DNA of 27,098 nucleotides from a virus (IMGVR_UViG_3300042450_002344:1-27098), one strand, 5' to 3'; counted from the first letter of the stretch, positions 1 to 7,787 are shown. Translations and numbers: made by a program. The notes: a model not told the origin generated them from the sequence alone.

Positions 1-2
1 AT

Positions 3-2681
3 GTGTCATGGAACGGTGGTCTGATTTACAACGCCTCCGGAACAATGACGTTCAATCGTATAAAGATTTCCAATCATTCATCGTGGGCTTTCTACCAAGG
101 CGGCGGTGGAGTGACCACATTCAATGATTCACAATTCACCAATAATGGTTATGCAATTACCTCTGACCATGGTGGTACCCCGTCGGCCTTAAGCCTTACG
201 GATACTGATTACTCAAATCGTATTTATGTGAACGATTCTACGTTTACATCAAATACTTATGGTATTCGTACCGAGCGCTTCGTCAAAATAAATAACAGCC
301 AGTTCACAGGCAACACACAGGTTGGCGCATATTTGGGAGGGCTCAACCGTCAGCAAGTTCTAAATTCGACATTTACTTCAAACGGTGTTGGCGTGTCTTT
401 CTCATCATGGATTCCCACCTCTTGGACGGTTGGCGCTGGCAATCAAATGGTTTCAGGTAATACATTCAATGGCAACACCACCGCTATTCAATTTGCAAAC
501 AATTGGAATAACGGCTCTTCGTTATACAACGGAGCAAGTGCGAACTCGTTCTCTACAGCCAGTGGAAACACATTTGGCACTACTGCGCAAAACACAAACA
601 ATTTCTCAGGCTCTGGATATGTCGAGTCCAACAACACGATTACTGCGGCGTACCTTAATCCAGTTACAAACCTGACTGCCGTTGCGAACGCAGATGGAAG
701 TGTTGACCTTGATTGGGATGCGTCGGCGGCAAGTAATGCTTCTATCTACGGTTACTCAGTTAGTTTCTACGACCTCACCGTAATTGGTGGAGCACAATCA
801 GGTGGTTGGGGAGTTTGGACCAATCAAGGAACCAACTACTCGTTGAGCACCGGGATGTTCTCTGGCAGTAATCCTGTCACAACAGGATATGGACCCGTTC
901 GTTTCGGCATCAAAGCAATGACGGCTGGGTGTGCTGGGGTTGGAACTGGTAGTTGCACCTATGGACCTGAAGTAACCGTTGATGCAACTGTTCTTGACCC
1001 GACACCCACTTCATCTACTACTACAACTACGACCAGTACGACTGTCGCTCCTGTCGTCGTGACTCCCCCATACGGTACAACAGTGCCACTCCCGCAATAC
1101 CCAGAGCCTGAAACAGAATCCACAACGGTGCCGCTTCCCGTAGAAACAGGAACTGGAATCGAACTGCCAACAGAAACAATTCCAGAATACTCAGAACCAA
1201 TTGGAATAGACCCAACAGAAACCGAAACGGTAGTAATAATAATTCCACCAGATGATTATACCGTCACAGAAATAGAAGACAACGAGCCAATCACGACAGT
1301 CATATTGGACAATATTCTTGAAAATACATTCACTGCCGATATTGAGGCTGACGAGGTTGGCGCTGTTCTTGACACACTCCTTGGTGCAGAACTTACCAAC
1401 ACCCAGTTTGACAATGTTCTAGAAGCCGTCTTTACCGAAGATGTTTCGGCAGATGTATTCACCGAAGCACTGACGACGATGCTGGATGCAGACATCACTA
1501 GCGCACAGTTGACGGCAGTTTTGGATTCAGCGTTCTCAGAAGATACTTCTGCTGAGAATATGGTGTCGGCTTTGGTGTCAATCTTTGATGGTCCGCTTAG
1601 TTCTGGCGACCTAGACACAGTTATGGCAGCCGTATTTGACGAAGATATATCGGTTGCGGACACTATGACCGTACTTGGAGACTTGCTTGAAACAAACCTA
1701 AGCGCGTCAGAAACAGAAGCAATCTTTGACAGCGTGTTTGACAGTGACCTTTCCGACGCAGAAACCATTGACCTCATCGTTGATGTGTTGGAGGAAGAAC
1801 TCACCTCAGAGTTGTTGAACACTGTTCTTGGTGCGGTCTTTGACGAAGAAGTAAGCAACGAGGTTTTGATTGAAACCTTCACCGCTGTCTTGGGTAATGA
1901 ACTAGACGCTGAATCGGTCGGAGTAATCGTGGATGTGTTGGAATCCGACACAATTACGAGCGAGCAGGTTGGACAAGTCGTTACGTTGGTAATTGAGCAA
2001 GAGGGTGGCATCGAGTCTGGACAAGCAACCGAACTTGCAACAAGCTCCAAGGTTCTTGAAAGCATTGACGGCGAACAAGCATCCGCAGTGTTTAGCGCAA
2101 TCGTTGTTGCTGAGGTTTCAGAAGAAGCTGGTGCCGCGATTTCAGAAGCACTCACCGAGGCGCCAACCGATGTTAAGGAATCATTTGAAGAAGAAATCAA
2201 CGTATTCGCCGGAGTGTTTGATACGTATACCGCATTGGGTTCTTCCATAGATGTTGGTACGAGACGAAGTGTAATTGCGGTAAACTTGGTGACTAGCACT
2301 GTGGCTCTAGCCGCTGCTGCTGGTGGAATACCAACTCCTGGCTCAGGCACTGGTCCTTCTGGTCCTTCTGGCCCAAGACAAGATGTTGCTGTCAGAAAAG
2401 AAGAAGAAAGCGAAGAAGGCGGAGCAATCGAAGGCGAAGGCCCAGATTGGATTAAACGGATATCTATTTACAAATATGAAGATGGAGTAAAAGTTATGGA
2501 CTGGAAGAACTTTGCAAGAAAGTTTGTATACGGAATTATGGCCTCTGGTTTCACCCTTGCCGGCGCAACCGTGATGTACTTCACTCTCTCCGGCTTGACC
2601 CAACAAATTGCCCTATGGGGAACAGTGCTGGCCTTCACTGGGTCAATGTATCTACACATGAAAGAACCAGATAGCGAGTAA
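3..2681 (+). CDS. Large beta-helix / Fn3 / helical-repeat protein with C-terminal membrane anchor (5' truncated)
   Basis: The frame is open from the window edge, so the true start probably lies upstream. Residues 1 to about 210 are Asn/Gly/Ser/Thr-rich with recurring short strands such as NNSQFTGNT, typical of a right-handed parallel beta-helix. Residues about 218-330 look like a fibronectin type III domain (NPVTNLTAVANADGSVDLDW). A Thr/Pro/Glu linker follows (about 333-415), then an acidic region (about 430-750) of tandem helical repeats, each roughly 35 residues, with a pattern like LxxVLxAVFxEDxSxxxxxEAL. A Gly/Pro/Ser-rich stretch leads to two predicted membrane helices (about 841-862 and 868-886). 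Beta-helix and Fn3 modules are common in phage tail or adhesion proteins; membrane helices at the C-terminus are not. It could be a tail-associated adhesin or a protein displayed on the host surface. Codon pattern and length make coding certain; the function is inferred. Confidence 0.85.
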   Translation: MSWNGGLIYNASGTMTFNRIKISNHSSWAFYQGGGGVTTFNDSQFTNNGYAITSDHGGTPSALSLTDTDYSNRIYVNDSTFTSNTYGIRTERFVKINNSQFTGNTQVGAYLGGLNRQQVLNSTFTSNGVGVSFSSWIPTSWTVGAGNQMVSGNTFNGNTTAIQFANNWNNGSSLYNGASANSFSTASGNTFGTTAQNTNNFSGSGYVESNNTITAAYLNPVTNLTAVANADGSVDLDWDASAASNASIYGYSVSFYDLTVIGGAQSGGWGVWTNQGTNYSLSTGMFSGSNPVTTGYGPVRFGIKAMTAGCAGVGTGSCTYGPEVTVDATVLDPTPTSSTTTTTTSTTVAPVVVTPPYGTTVPLPQYPEPETESTTVPLPVETGTGIELPTETIPEYSEPIGIDPTETETVVIIIPPDDYTVTEIEDNEPITTVILDNILENTFTADIEADEVGAVLDTLLGAELTNTQFDNVLEAVFTEDVSADVFTEALTTMLDADITSAQLTAVLDSAFSEDTSAENMVSALVSIFDGPLSSGDLDTVMAAVFDEDISVADTMTVLGDLLETNLSASETEAIFDSVFDSDLSDAETIDLIVDVLEEELTSELLNTVLGAVFDEEVSNEVLIETFTAVLGNELDAESVGVIVDVLESDTITSEQVGQVVTLVIEQEGGIESGQATELATSSKVLESIDGEQASAVFSAIVVAEVSEEAGAAISEALTEAPTDVKESFEEEINVFAGVFDTYTALGSSIDVGTRRSVIAVNLVTSTVALAAAAGGIPTPGSGTGPSGPSGPRQDVAVRKEEESEEGGAIEGEGPDWIKRISIYKYEDGVKVMDWKNFARKFVYGIMASGFTLAGATVMYFTLSGLTQQIALWGTVLAFTGSMYLHMKEPDSE

Positions 2682-2777
2682 ATACTTTATTTAGTAGCCT
2701 AATTTTATGCGACTTTTGTTGTAAAATTTAGGAGCGCTATACGGCGTTTCTGGCAAATCTTACGAAAAGAGTTGACA

Positions 2778-3557
2778 ATGAGTAAATTAGCTTGGGACTA
2801 CATCGTTCCGGTCGTCCTTCCAAAAGACCTGAAGGGCATTGAGCCGGGAAAACTTCCTGCGAACCTTCTTAAAGCAGTACCTGGTGGCGGGAAAATGCAT
2901 TGGATTGCAGCGGCTGCTTGGACAGCAATGGTTGAGAAAGCAAAGGCTGAAGGCGTTGAACTGAAGCCGACGTCATCAGGGGACACATATCGAGATTACG
3001 AGACCCAGAAAAAAGGCTTCCTAACGCGTTACCAACTTGAGCCAGTGGCCGGAACCAGCACAAAAACCTTTGAGGGTAAGACTTGGTACCTCAAGAAAGG
3101 CATGGCGATGTTGGCCACACCCGGTAAATCGCAGCATAATCTCGGCTTGGCCGTTGATGTTCATTCAGCATCAGAGCAAAAGCGTCTTAACTGGTTAATT
3201 GCCAATGTTAAAGAGTTTGGTTTCTCGTGGGAAGTTGTTCCGAGTGAACCATGGCATCTTCGATACGTAAATGGCGATAATGTGCCAGCTTCTGTAAAAG
3301 CATGGATGGAAGCAAACGGAGTTAGCGCTCCAGCAGGTGGAGCACCAGCTTCAGCTCCAGCTGCAGCCCCAGCTGCAGGTGGAAATGAAATAACAAAGCT
3401 CCAAGAAGCACTAAAAACAAAAGGCTTCTACAAGGGTGCAATCAATGGTCAAAAAGATGCAGCAACTGATGGTGCAATTAAGGCTTTTAAAGTTGCAAAC
3501 AAGCTTCCAGCTGACTCTGTTGTTGGTCCTAAAGTCAAAGAATTGCTCGGACTGTAG
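2778..3557 (+). CDS. Endolysin: M15-type D-Ala-D-Ala carboxypeptidase with peptidoglycan-binding domain
   Basis: A 259-residue protein likely to cleave peptide cross-links in the host cell wall at lysis. The catalytic domain (about 1-170) carries the VanY/M15 zinc motifs: QHNLGLAVDVH near residue 118 (the SxHxxGxAxD signature) and EPWHLRY near 157 (the ExWH signature), plus the upstream YRDYETQ segment. An Ala/Pro linker (about 185-203) joins it to a C-terminal peptidoglycan-binding repeat (about 205-259; LQEALKTKGFYKGAINGQ). I chose the ATG at 2778 over an in-frame TTG six bases upstream. It is the first gene of a lysis cassette followed closely by small membrane proteins. Family assignment is firm; the exact bond cut is not visible from sequence. 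Confidence 0.92.
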   Translation: MSKLAWDYIVPVVLPKDLKGIEPGKLPANLLKAVPGGGKMHWIAAAAWTAMVEKAKAEGVELKPTSSGDTYRDYETQKKGFLTRYQLEPVAGTSTKTFEGKTWYLKKGMAMLATPGKSQHNLGLAVDVHSASEQKRLNWLIANVKEFGFSWEVVPSEPWHLRYVNGDNVPASVKAWMEANGVSAPAGGAPASAPAAAPAAGGNEITKLQEALKTKGFYKGAINGQKDAATDGAIKAFKVANKLPADSVVGPKVKELLGL

Positions 3558-3562
3558 GGGTC

Positions 3563-3811
3563 ATGATTGAAATAATTGTCGCTGCTGTTGGCGTTATTGG
3601 ATTAATCGCTGTTGCTCTAATCGAGCAGGGCAGACGTTCTTCTAAAACAATGTGGGAAGAAAACAAAGCAGACCACAATTATGTTGTAGAAAAAATTGAA
3701 AGCTTGGGCAAAAACCTTGGGCGCTCAATAGATAGAACAAACAAATCAGTTGAGCGTATTGAGGGCAAGCTTGATACGCATATTCGAGACCATGCAGTAG
3801 GAGACCTCTAA
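3563..3811 (+). CDS. Small membrane-anchored coiled-coil protein, possible holin accessory
   Basis: 82 residues. An N-terminal membrane helix (about 2-20) is followed by a charged stretch likely to form a coiled coil (about 35-78). It starts six bases after the endolysin stop and its stop overlaps the next start (TAATG). One transmembrane helix plus a coiled coil just downstream of the endolysin suggests a role in lysis timing or membrane disruption, as in small accessory holins. There is no family-specific motif, so this rests on position and topology. Confidence 0.8.
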   Translation: MIEIIVAAVGVIGLIAVALIEQGRRSSKTMWEENKADHNYVVEKIESLGKNLGRSIDRTNKSVERIEGKLDTHIRDHAVGDL

Positions 3812-4044
3812 TGGCAAGCGGAAAACCAGCTAAAAGAAATGTATCTAATACAACTGTTTCAGCACCAAAAATTGATGACGGAATAAATGTTCTTTATGTT
3901 GGAGCTGGTAAGTCTGTATTTCATAAATGCCCAGAATGCTCTAGGTCTACCGGTAAGGGGATTGTAAGAGAGTATAAAAATGAGCTTTACTGCTCACGTA
4001 GTTGCGTTATGTCGCATAAGTCAAAAGTGGAAGTTCCAGTATGA
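3811..4044 (+). CDS. Small zinc-finger-like protein (Cys4)
   Basis: 77 residues. Two cysteine pairs, CPEC and CSRSC, about 20 residues apart fit a Cys4 zinc-binding knuckle (treble-clef or TRASH-like). The N-terminus is basic and probably disordered. The start overlaps the previous stop (TAATG) with an AGGAG site upstream, and the end overlaps the next gene (ATGA), so translation is probably coupled within the lysis cassette. The function is unknown; a nucleic-acid-binding or protein-binding role is possible. Confidence 0.8.
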   Translation: MASGKPAKRNVSNTTVSAPKIDDGINVLYVGAGKSVFHKCPECSRSTGKGIVREYKNELYCSRSCVMSHKSKVEVPV

Positions 4045-4313
4045 AGAAAGATTTGTTCGTAAATGTCTTACTTAGAATTCTTGCTACTTTCGCCGCATCT
4101 GGTCTTGGTGTTATCGGTGCAGGAACTATCGCTGGTGTTCCAGTACTCAAGGCTGTCTTCATGGCTGGAATTGCAGGGGTTGCAGTAGTAATCGAAGGTC
4201 TCTCTAGAGCATTCCTTGAAGATGGAAAACTTTCAAGCTCTGAAATAAACGATGTCTTTAACAAGGTTGACAAGAAAGCGCCAGCAAAGGCGAAGGCGAA
4301 TGAAACGGCTTAG
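4041..4313 (+). CDS. Putative holin (two membrane helices)
   Basis: 90 residues. A short basic N-terminus is followed by two hydrophobic segments (about 8-30 and 33-52) rich in Gly and Ala, then a charged tail ending in an Ala/Lys-rich stretch. Size, topology and the place two genes after the endolysin match two-helix actinophage holins, which permeabilise the cytoplasmic membrane so that the endolysin can reach the wall. The ATGA overlap with the upstream gene and the 14-base overlap with the lipoprotein downstream suggest coupled translation. Holin assignment is by topology and context. Confidence 0.8.
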   Translation: MKKDLFVNVLLRILATFAASGLGVIGAGTIAGVPVLKAVFMAGIAGVAVVIEGLSRAFLEDGKLSSSEINDVFNKVDKKAPAKAKANETA

Positions 4314-4518
4314 TCTTGTACTTGTATCCATACTTGCTCTTGCTTCTTGTGGTTATGACGGAAAGTATCGCTATCCATGCCAAGACCCAGAAAATTGGGG
4401 CACTAGTGAATGCGAGCCACCAGAATGCATGGTAGATGGCGCGTGCACGGAAACGCTGCTTGGATGGGACCCGAAAGAAGTAACAGAAACAACAGTGGAA
4501 GGAACAATCGCACCATGA
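4300..4518 (+). CDS. Small lipoprotein in the lysis cassette
   Basis: 72 residues. The N-terminus is a lipoprotein signal: MKR, a hydrophobic core (LSLVLVSILALA), then a lipobox LASC that would give a lipidated Cys after cleavage. The mature part is short, Cys-rich and acidic, without a recognisable fold. The start lies inside the end of the holin gene and the stop overlaps the next ATG. Possible roles are superinfection exclusion at the membrane or help in lysis; neither is shown by sequence. Confidence 0.78.
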   Translation: MKRLSLVLVSILALASCGYDGKYRYPCQDPENWGTSECEPPECMVDGACTETLLGWDPKEVTETTVEGTIAP

Positions 4519-4796
4519 AACCACGTTTAACACCAGCGGAATTAGATGCACGCCTTAAGTTTGTTATTGGCTGCATGCTTGGGTTTGTTCTCCTCATTAC
4601 AACCGTTGGAGTCCTCTGGGCGCTTGTATTTGTCACACAGCCAATTGGCGCACAGGCCGAAAATGACAAGATGTTCTTTGGTGTTCTTTCTTCGGTGGCA
4701 ACCTTTATTACTGGTACTCTAGCCGGACTGATGATTTCAACTGGAAGAAATGCCGAAGACAAAAACGGAAACGGTATACCAGACAGCGAAGAGTAA
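4515..4796 (+). CDS. Two-helix membrane protein with Asp/Asn-rich calcium-loop-like tail
   Basis: 93 residues starting in an ATGA overlap with the lipoprotein. Hydrophobic helices span about 15-40 and 54-75. The C-terminus DKNGNGIPDSEE resembles a thrombospondin-type-3 or EF-hand calcium loop, a tail often seen on secreted or surface proteins. With two helices and a place in the lysis cassette it may be a second holin or antiholin. The calcium-binding idea is inference from the Asp/Asn spacing. Confidence 0.78.
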   Translation: MKPRLTPAELDARLKFVIGCMLGFVLLITTVGVLWALVFVTQPIGAQAENDKMFFGVLSSVATFITGTLAGLMISTGRNAEDKNGNGIPDSEE

Positions 4797-4799
4797 TCA

Positions 4800-5438
4800 A
4801 TGGTTTCCTCCCCAGAGATAAATGCATGGAATAAATGTGCATTAGATGACCTTTGGATTTTTGATAAATTAATAGTTGCAAAAAAAGCTGGCCACTTGTG
4901 TGGCCCACGCGGAACTCCAGTTCCAATTTCTGGCAATTATTTTGTGCGACCAGTAATAAATATTGAAGGCATGGGGGAAAGGGCTCGGGTCGAGTATCTT
5001 GAGGAAGAAACCCTACACTTGCACCCAGGGGAATTTTGGTCAGAAATATTTACTGGCGACCATGTAAGTGTTGATTATGTCAAATATGAGCCAGTCTTGT
5101 CGGTTATTGGTACGAAACATGCAACACGCCCATACAGCAGATTCACCTACTGGGAAAAAACTGAAAAAACTCACCCCCTTCCGCAATTCTTGGGATTAAT
5201 GCCACTTAGGTATGGAAAAATAAATTGTGAATTCATTGATGGGAAACTTATTGAAATTCACCTCCGTGGGAACTCAGATTTTTCACACAATAACTCCTCA
5301 ATGATTCCAGTCTGGAAGGACGAACACCCAGATGGCTTTGACATTGACTTCCATTACACACATCTAATACGAGATGGATACCGCTTTATTAGCGACGGCG
5401 GCGAAGAGCTAGAGAGATTGGGTATCTGGGTTAGGTGA
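4800..5438 (+). CDS. Conserved-looking phage protein of unknown function
   Basis: 212 residues, soluble, rich in aromatic residues, without signal peptide or membrane helix. Recurring features are a WIFDKLIVAKKAGHLCGP segment near the N-terminus, a central YLEEETLHLHPGEFWSEIF stretch and FIDGKLIEIHLRGN in the second half. I have the impression that similar proteins are common in aquatic phages, but I cannot name a family or activity. It starts three bases after the previous stop, so it is probably part of the same transcript. Confidence 0.82.
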   Translation: MVSSPEINAWNKCALDDLWIFDKLIVAKKAGHLCGPRGTPVPISGNYFVRPVINIEGMGERARVEYLEEETLHLHPGEFWSEIFTGDHVSVDYVKYEPVLSVIGTKHATRPYSRFTYWEKTEKTHPLPQFLGLMPLRYGKINCEFIDGKLIEIHLRGNSDFSHNNSSMIPVWKDEHPDGFDIDFHYTHLIRDGYRFISDGGEELERLGIWVR

Positions 5439-5487
5439 TACCATTAAATTCAGCACATTCAGAAGTTTTGATTACTAAGGAAAAAAA

Positions 5488-5733
5488 ATGAAAGTCTGGA
5501 TTGACCAAGACCTATGCACTGGAGACGGACTATGCGCAGAGATAGCCCCAGATGTTTTTCATATGATGCCGGACGGTCTTGCGTATGTAAAAGAAGGGGA
5601 CAAGATTTATGCGGCTGCTGTGGGGAACCCAGAAGGCGCAGCTGGATTGGCTTCCTTTTCAGACGATAGGTTGACTGATGTAATTGATGCAGCCGAAGAA
5701 TGCCCTGGCGAATGTATCTTTATTGAGCCTTAA
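5488..5733 (+). CDS. Phage-encoded [3Fe-4S]-type ferredoxin
   Basis: 81 residues. The pattern C10-x5-C16 ... C72-P matches small bacterial ferredoxins of the kind that supply electrons to cytochrome P450s and related oxygenases. Position 13, where a [4Fe-4S] protein would have Cys, is Gly, so a [3Fe-4S] cluster is expected; an extra C76 is present. The family features DLCTGDGLC, APDVF and AAEECP are all there, and length is slightly above the usual 62-70 because of an insertion around 37-58. An AGGA site precedes the ATG. No partner oxygenase is visible in this window, so it probably works with a host enzyme or one encoded elsewhere on the phage. Confidence 0.9.
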   Translation: MKVWIDQDLCTGDGLCAEIAPDVFHMMPDGLAYVKEGDKIYAAAVGNPEGAAGLASFSDDRLTDVIDAAEECPGECIFIEP

Positions 5734-5876
5734 CGACCGAGTCGCTCCCTCTCAAAGTTAATCCATTCTTGCTTGGCGGTGGAGCTTCCGTATGAGTCGT
5801 AATTAGTTACTGCACTCATGATGTATTTGTGGAGCGAAACGATTAGCGCTGTTGTGATAATTAGAAGAATAAGCAT
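5730..5876 (-). CDS. Possible small membrane protein
   Basis: About 48 residues if started at the ATG at 5876, 79 if started at 5969. A hydrophobic segment (LILLIITTALIVSL) precedes a polar, charged tail ending SSTAKQEWINFERERLGR that reads like real protein. It is tail-to-tail with the ferredoxin gene, overlapping its stop by four bases, and is the only minus-strand candidate in this plus-strand block. No convincing ribosome-binding site precedes either start, so it may be a chance frame. Confidence 0.35.
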   Translation of the reverse strand: MLILLIITTALIVSLHKYIMSAVTNYDSYGSSTAKQEWINFERERLGR

Positions 5877-6003
5877 CTGACTATTATGGCAATCAATCGT
5901 ATAAAAAGATGCAACTATGGACAGTATCTCAAAATTAGATACAGTCAATCTCCTTGAGTGAATCTGCATTCTTATATCACAAATTTTTTAAAAAACGGAT
6001 AAA

Positions 6004-6032
6004 TTGCATTTTAGAGAACTCAAAACTATGAG
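6004..6032 (+). promoter_or_regulatory. Candidate promoter TTGCAT-17-TATGAG
   Basis: A TTGCAT box at 6004-6009 lies 17 bases before TATGAG at 6027-6032. Spacing is ideal for a sigma-70-type promoter. Similar TTGC-type -35 boxes with 17-base spacing occur elsewhere in the window (9635, 18572, 19043, 21940). It lies about 68 bases before the start at 6100. Confidence 0.45.
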
Positions 6033-6048
6033 ATAGACTAATCATGTA

Positions 6049-6079
6049 GACCCATGTAAAGAGTTGGGTCATTTTTTTT
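6049..6079 (+). terminator. Hairpin with U-run between promoter and gene (possible attenuator)
   Basis: GACCCA (6049-6054) pairs with TGGGTC (6065-6070) around a 10-base loop and is followed by a run of eight T residues (6072-6079). This has the form of a rho-independent terminator, although its stem is short. Because it lies between the candidate promoter at 6004-6032 and the gene at 6100, it could be an attenuator. It could also be the terminator of the upstream lysis transcript. Confidence 0.5.
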
Positions 6080-6099
6080 AGATTTATCTCAGGTGGAAA

Positions 6100-6459
6100 A
6101 TGTCTGAATCAATAATGACGTGGCACGAAGACGGGCACTCGTTTTTTGTAACAATCGACAAATCTTTTGTTATCCCAACTATGTTTCATTGCCCAAATAG
6201 GGCTGACGAAACAGCAGTATGCATGCACGGCGGGGATTGTGTTGTTGAGAGATTTGTAGATGTTTATGGTTTTGATTGCAATGTTGGGGTTGTTGAGGTT
6301 TCCGGCCCAGTAGAAATTGCATGGACTGTCGTCGGTGATGTGAGCGACCCAGATAATTGTCAAATTTGGATTATTCCAATAAAGGATGAATTCTTTTCCG
6401 CTTGGGCAACAGGGCAAAAAACCGTTACGGATACAGGCGTTGAAGGCATCTCTGAATAA
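6100..6459 (+). CDS. Hypothetical protein
   Basis: 119 residues with an AGGTGG site nine bases before the ATG. It is predicted soluble and beta-rich, with four Cys (CPNRADETAVCMHGGDC and a later DC/NC) that might bind a metal, though spacing does not match a known finger. It is the first gene of a short three-gene plus-strand group ending at 7068. I do not recognise the family. Confidence 0.75.
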   Translation: MSESIMTWHEDGHSFFVTIDKSFVIPTMFHCPNRADETAVCMHGGDCVVERFVDVYGFDCNVGVVEVSGPVEIAWTVVGDVSDPDNCQIWIIPIKDEFFSAWATGQKTVTDTGVEGISE

Positions 6460-6487
6460 AAGCCATTCGTCTAGTAATGTTCAAATT

Positions 6488-6862
6488 ATGAACAAATCAA
6501 AAATTAAGTGGGACCTCTACATAAGAGCTCTTAAAGATTTCGTTGCAACTAACAACCACTCAGAAGTTCCTTCAGGTTTTGTTTATGAACTTAACGGTCA
6601 TAGCTTGAAGCTCGGAGCCTGGGTTGGTTATATTCGAGCCAGAGGCAGAACAAATAGTCTCCCTAGAGATAAACACGAAGAACTTTCATCCGTAGCTACT
6701 TGGTCTTGGTCACAGCGCAAGCCTGGCCCACACGGAGACAGAGATAGGGATGTTTTAATTCTTGAAGCTAGAAAATCTGGGAAAAGCCTTCAGTCAATAG
6801 CCAACGAATGGAACCTGTCAAGACAGAGAGTTCACCAAATTGTACGGAGGTTAGACAAATGA
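6488..6862 (+). CDS. Helicase-associated-domain plus helix-turn-helix protein
   Basis: 124 residues. Residues about 6-75 follow the helicase-associated (HA) repeat pattern: W near the start, ALKDFVATNNHSEVP, then LGAWVGYIRARGR and a closing W-x-W. Residues about 86-122 (DVLILEARKSGKSLQSIANEWNLSRQRVHQIVRRL) look like a sigma region 4 or LuxR-type helix-turn-helix. HA repeats are thought to bind nucleic acid, so a small DNA-binding regulator is likely. The ATG at 6488 was chosen because the HA repeat begins right after it. The stop overlaps the next ATG. Confidence 0.82.
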   Translation: MNKSKIKWDLYIRALKDFVATNNHSEVPSGFVYELNGHSLKLGAWVGYIRARGRTNSLPRDKHEELSSVATWSWSQRKPGPHGDRDRDVLILEARKSGKSLQSIANEWNLSRQRVHQIVRRLDK

Positions 6863-7068
6863 AGTTCTTTGCCGGCCTTGTAACGCTTCTGGTCATCACC
6901 GGGATATATAACATATCCCTACAGATTTTTTTGTTTCTTCTTAGAAGCTCAGATGTGACGAACATTGAAATTCAAACATCACACTCTTTTGTAGCCATAC
7001 TTTTGATTATGTTTTGCCGGCTGGTCGATAGGGCTTCGTACGGCCGCATCAAACCAGACCTTGGCTAA
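6859..7068 (+). CDS. Small two-helix membrane protein
   Basis: 69 residues beginning in an ATGA overlap with the upstream DNA-binding protein. Two hydrophobic segments (about 3-28 and 44-57) are separated by a polar loop, and the C-terminus is basic. It ends tail-to-tail with the minus-strand gene at 7070, with a single base between. The function is unknown. Confidence 0.7.
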   Translation: MKFFAGLVTLLVITGIYNISLQIFLFLLRSSDVTNIEIQTSHSFVAILLIMFCRLVDRASYGRIKPDLG

Positions 7069-7069
7069 T

Positions 7070-7726
7070 TCAAGACTTTTTAATCAAGTCCATATTTTTA
7101 TCAAGGGAATCAGCTGAACCTTTTGACGCACATGTGAACATTTCGTTCAAGCATTGCATCCACTTTTCGTCTGAATCAATGTTTTGCGTGTCCACATCTG
7201 CTTGGCCGTACTCAATCATTTTTCCGTCGTGATATGTCTCCCACACAGCAAACATCATCATCTGCTCTATTGCGTGAATACCAATCAAAACAGATGGGAA
7301 AAGAGATGAAACCTTGGCCATTAGCCCTGGACATGTACCCCACGGGGTCTCAAATTTAAATAAAAATGAGTCTGAGCAATTGGCAAGCTTTTCTTCGTCA
7401 ATCTCGATATGAGAAGCTCCCCATTTTGTTCCATAGTTCCTAATTTGCCATTCGTACCAGTCCCTTACTCCAAACTTGGCCAAATTCTCTTCTTGTTTGT
7501 TCTTAAGCCATAAGTCTTTTTCTTCTTGGCTCCATTCAGGAATGACAGAAGCGTGCGGAATTTCTGTCAGCTCATCCGGAACTGGGAACAGCTGGTTGAT
7601 GTCCCATGCACTTTCTTCTTCGTACTTCCCACGTGTTCCTTCTTCAACCCTGAACGAATTTATCATCCGCTTGATTTCTTTTTCTTCTCCGCGGACTTCC
7701 ACGAATTGCGAGCACCAATTTGGCAT
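7070..7726 (-). CDS. Api92-like ferredoxin-fold protein
   Basis: 218 residues starting MPNWCSQFVEVRGEEKEI, the typical start of the phage/plasmid Api92-like family (MPNWCxNxVxVxG, a ferredoxin-like fold without an iron-sulfur cluster). The middle holds the family's WGTKWGA-type segment and a later FETPWGTCP. AAAGGAG lies eight bases before the ATG, which decides the start over an upstream in-frame ATG. It is the last gene of the minus-strand operon that begins near 9582. The family is common in phages but its biochemical role is not established. Confidence 0.88.
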   Translation of the reverse strand: MPNWCSQFVEVRGEEKEIKRMINSFRVEEGTRGKYEEESAWDINQLFPVPDELTEIPHASVIPEWSQEEKDLWLKNKQEENLAKFGVRDWYEWQIRNYGTKWGASHIEIDEEKLANCSDSFLFKFETPWGTCPGLMAKVSSLFPSVLIGIHAIEQMMMFAVWETYHDGKMIEYGQADVDTQNIDSDEKWMQCLNEMFTCASKGSADSLDKNMDLIKKS

Positions 7727-7739
7727 TTTTATTTCTCCT

Positions 7740-7787
7740 TTACGAAAATACGCAGAACACAATAAGAATTGCAACTACAGCTGCCAT
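7740..7787 (-). CDS. 15-residue hydrophobic microprotein
   Basis: The frame encodes MAAVVAILIVFCVFS and a stop. Its ATG overlaps the upstream stop codon (TGATG), and the run AAAGGAG that serves the next gene overlaps its end. The peptide is long enough for a minimal membrane helix. The exact coupling to neighbours and pure hydrophobic composition support it, but at this size chance cannot be excluded. Confidence 0.4.
   Translation of the reverse strand: MAAVVAILIVFCVFS

Noticed and set aside
1256-2350. 364-codon open frame on the minus strand opposite the large repeat protein
   Set aside because: It is composed almost wholly of Ser, Thr, Ala and Val, has no ribosome-binding site, and mirrors the codon pattern of the plus-strand acidic repeats.
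2697-2770. Possible promoter before the endolysin (TAAAAT near 2722)
   Set aside because: No acceptable -35 box at the right distance; the sequence is AT-rich and the match is probably by chance.
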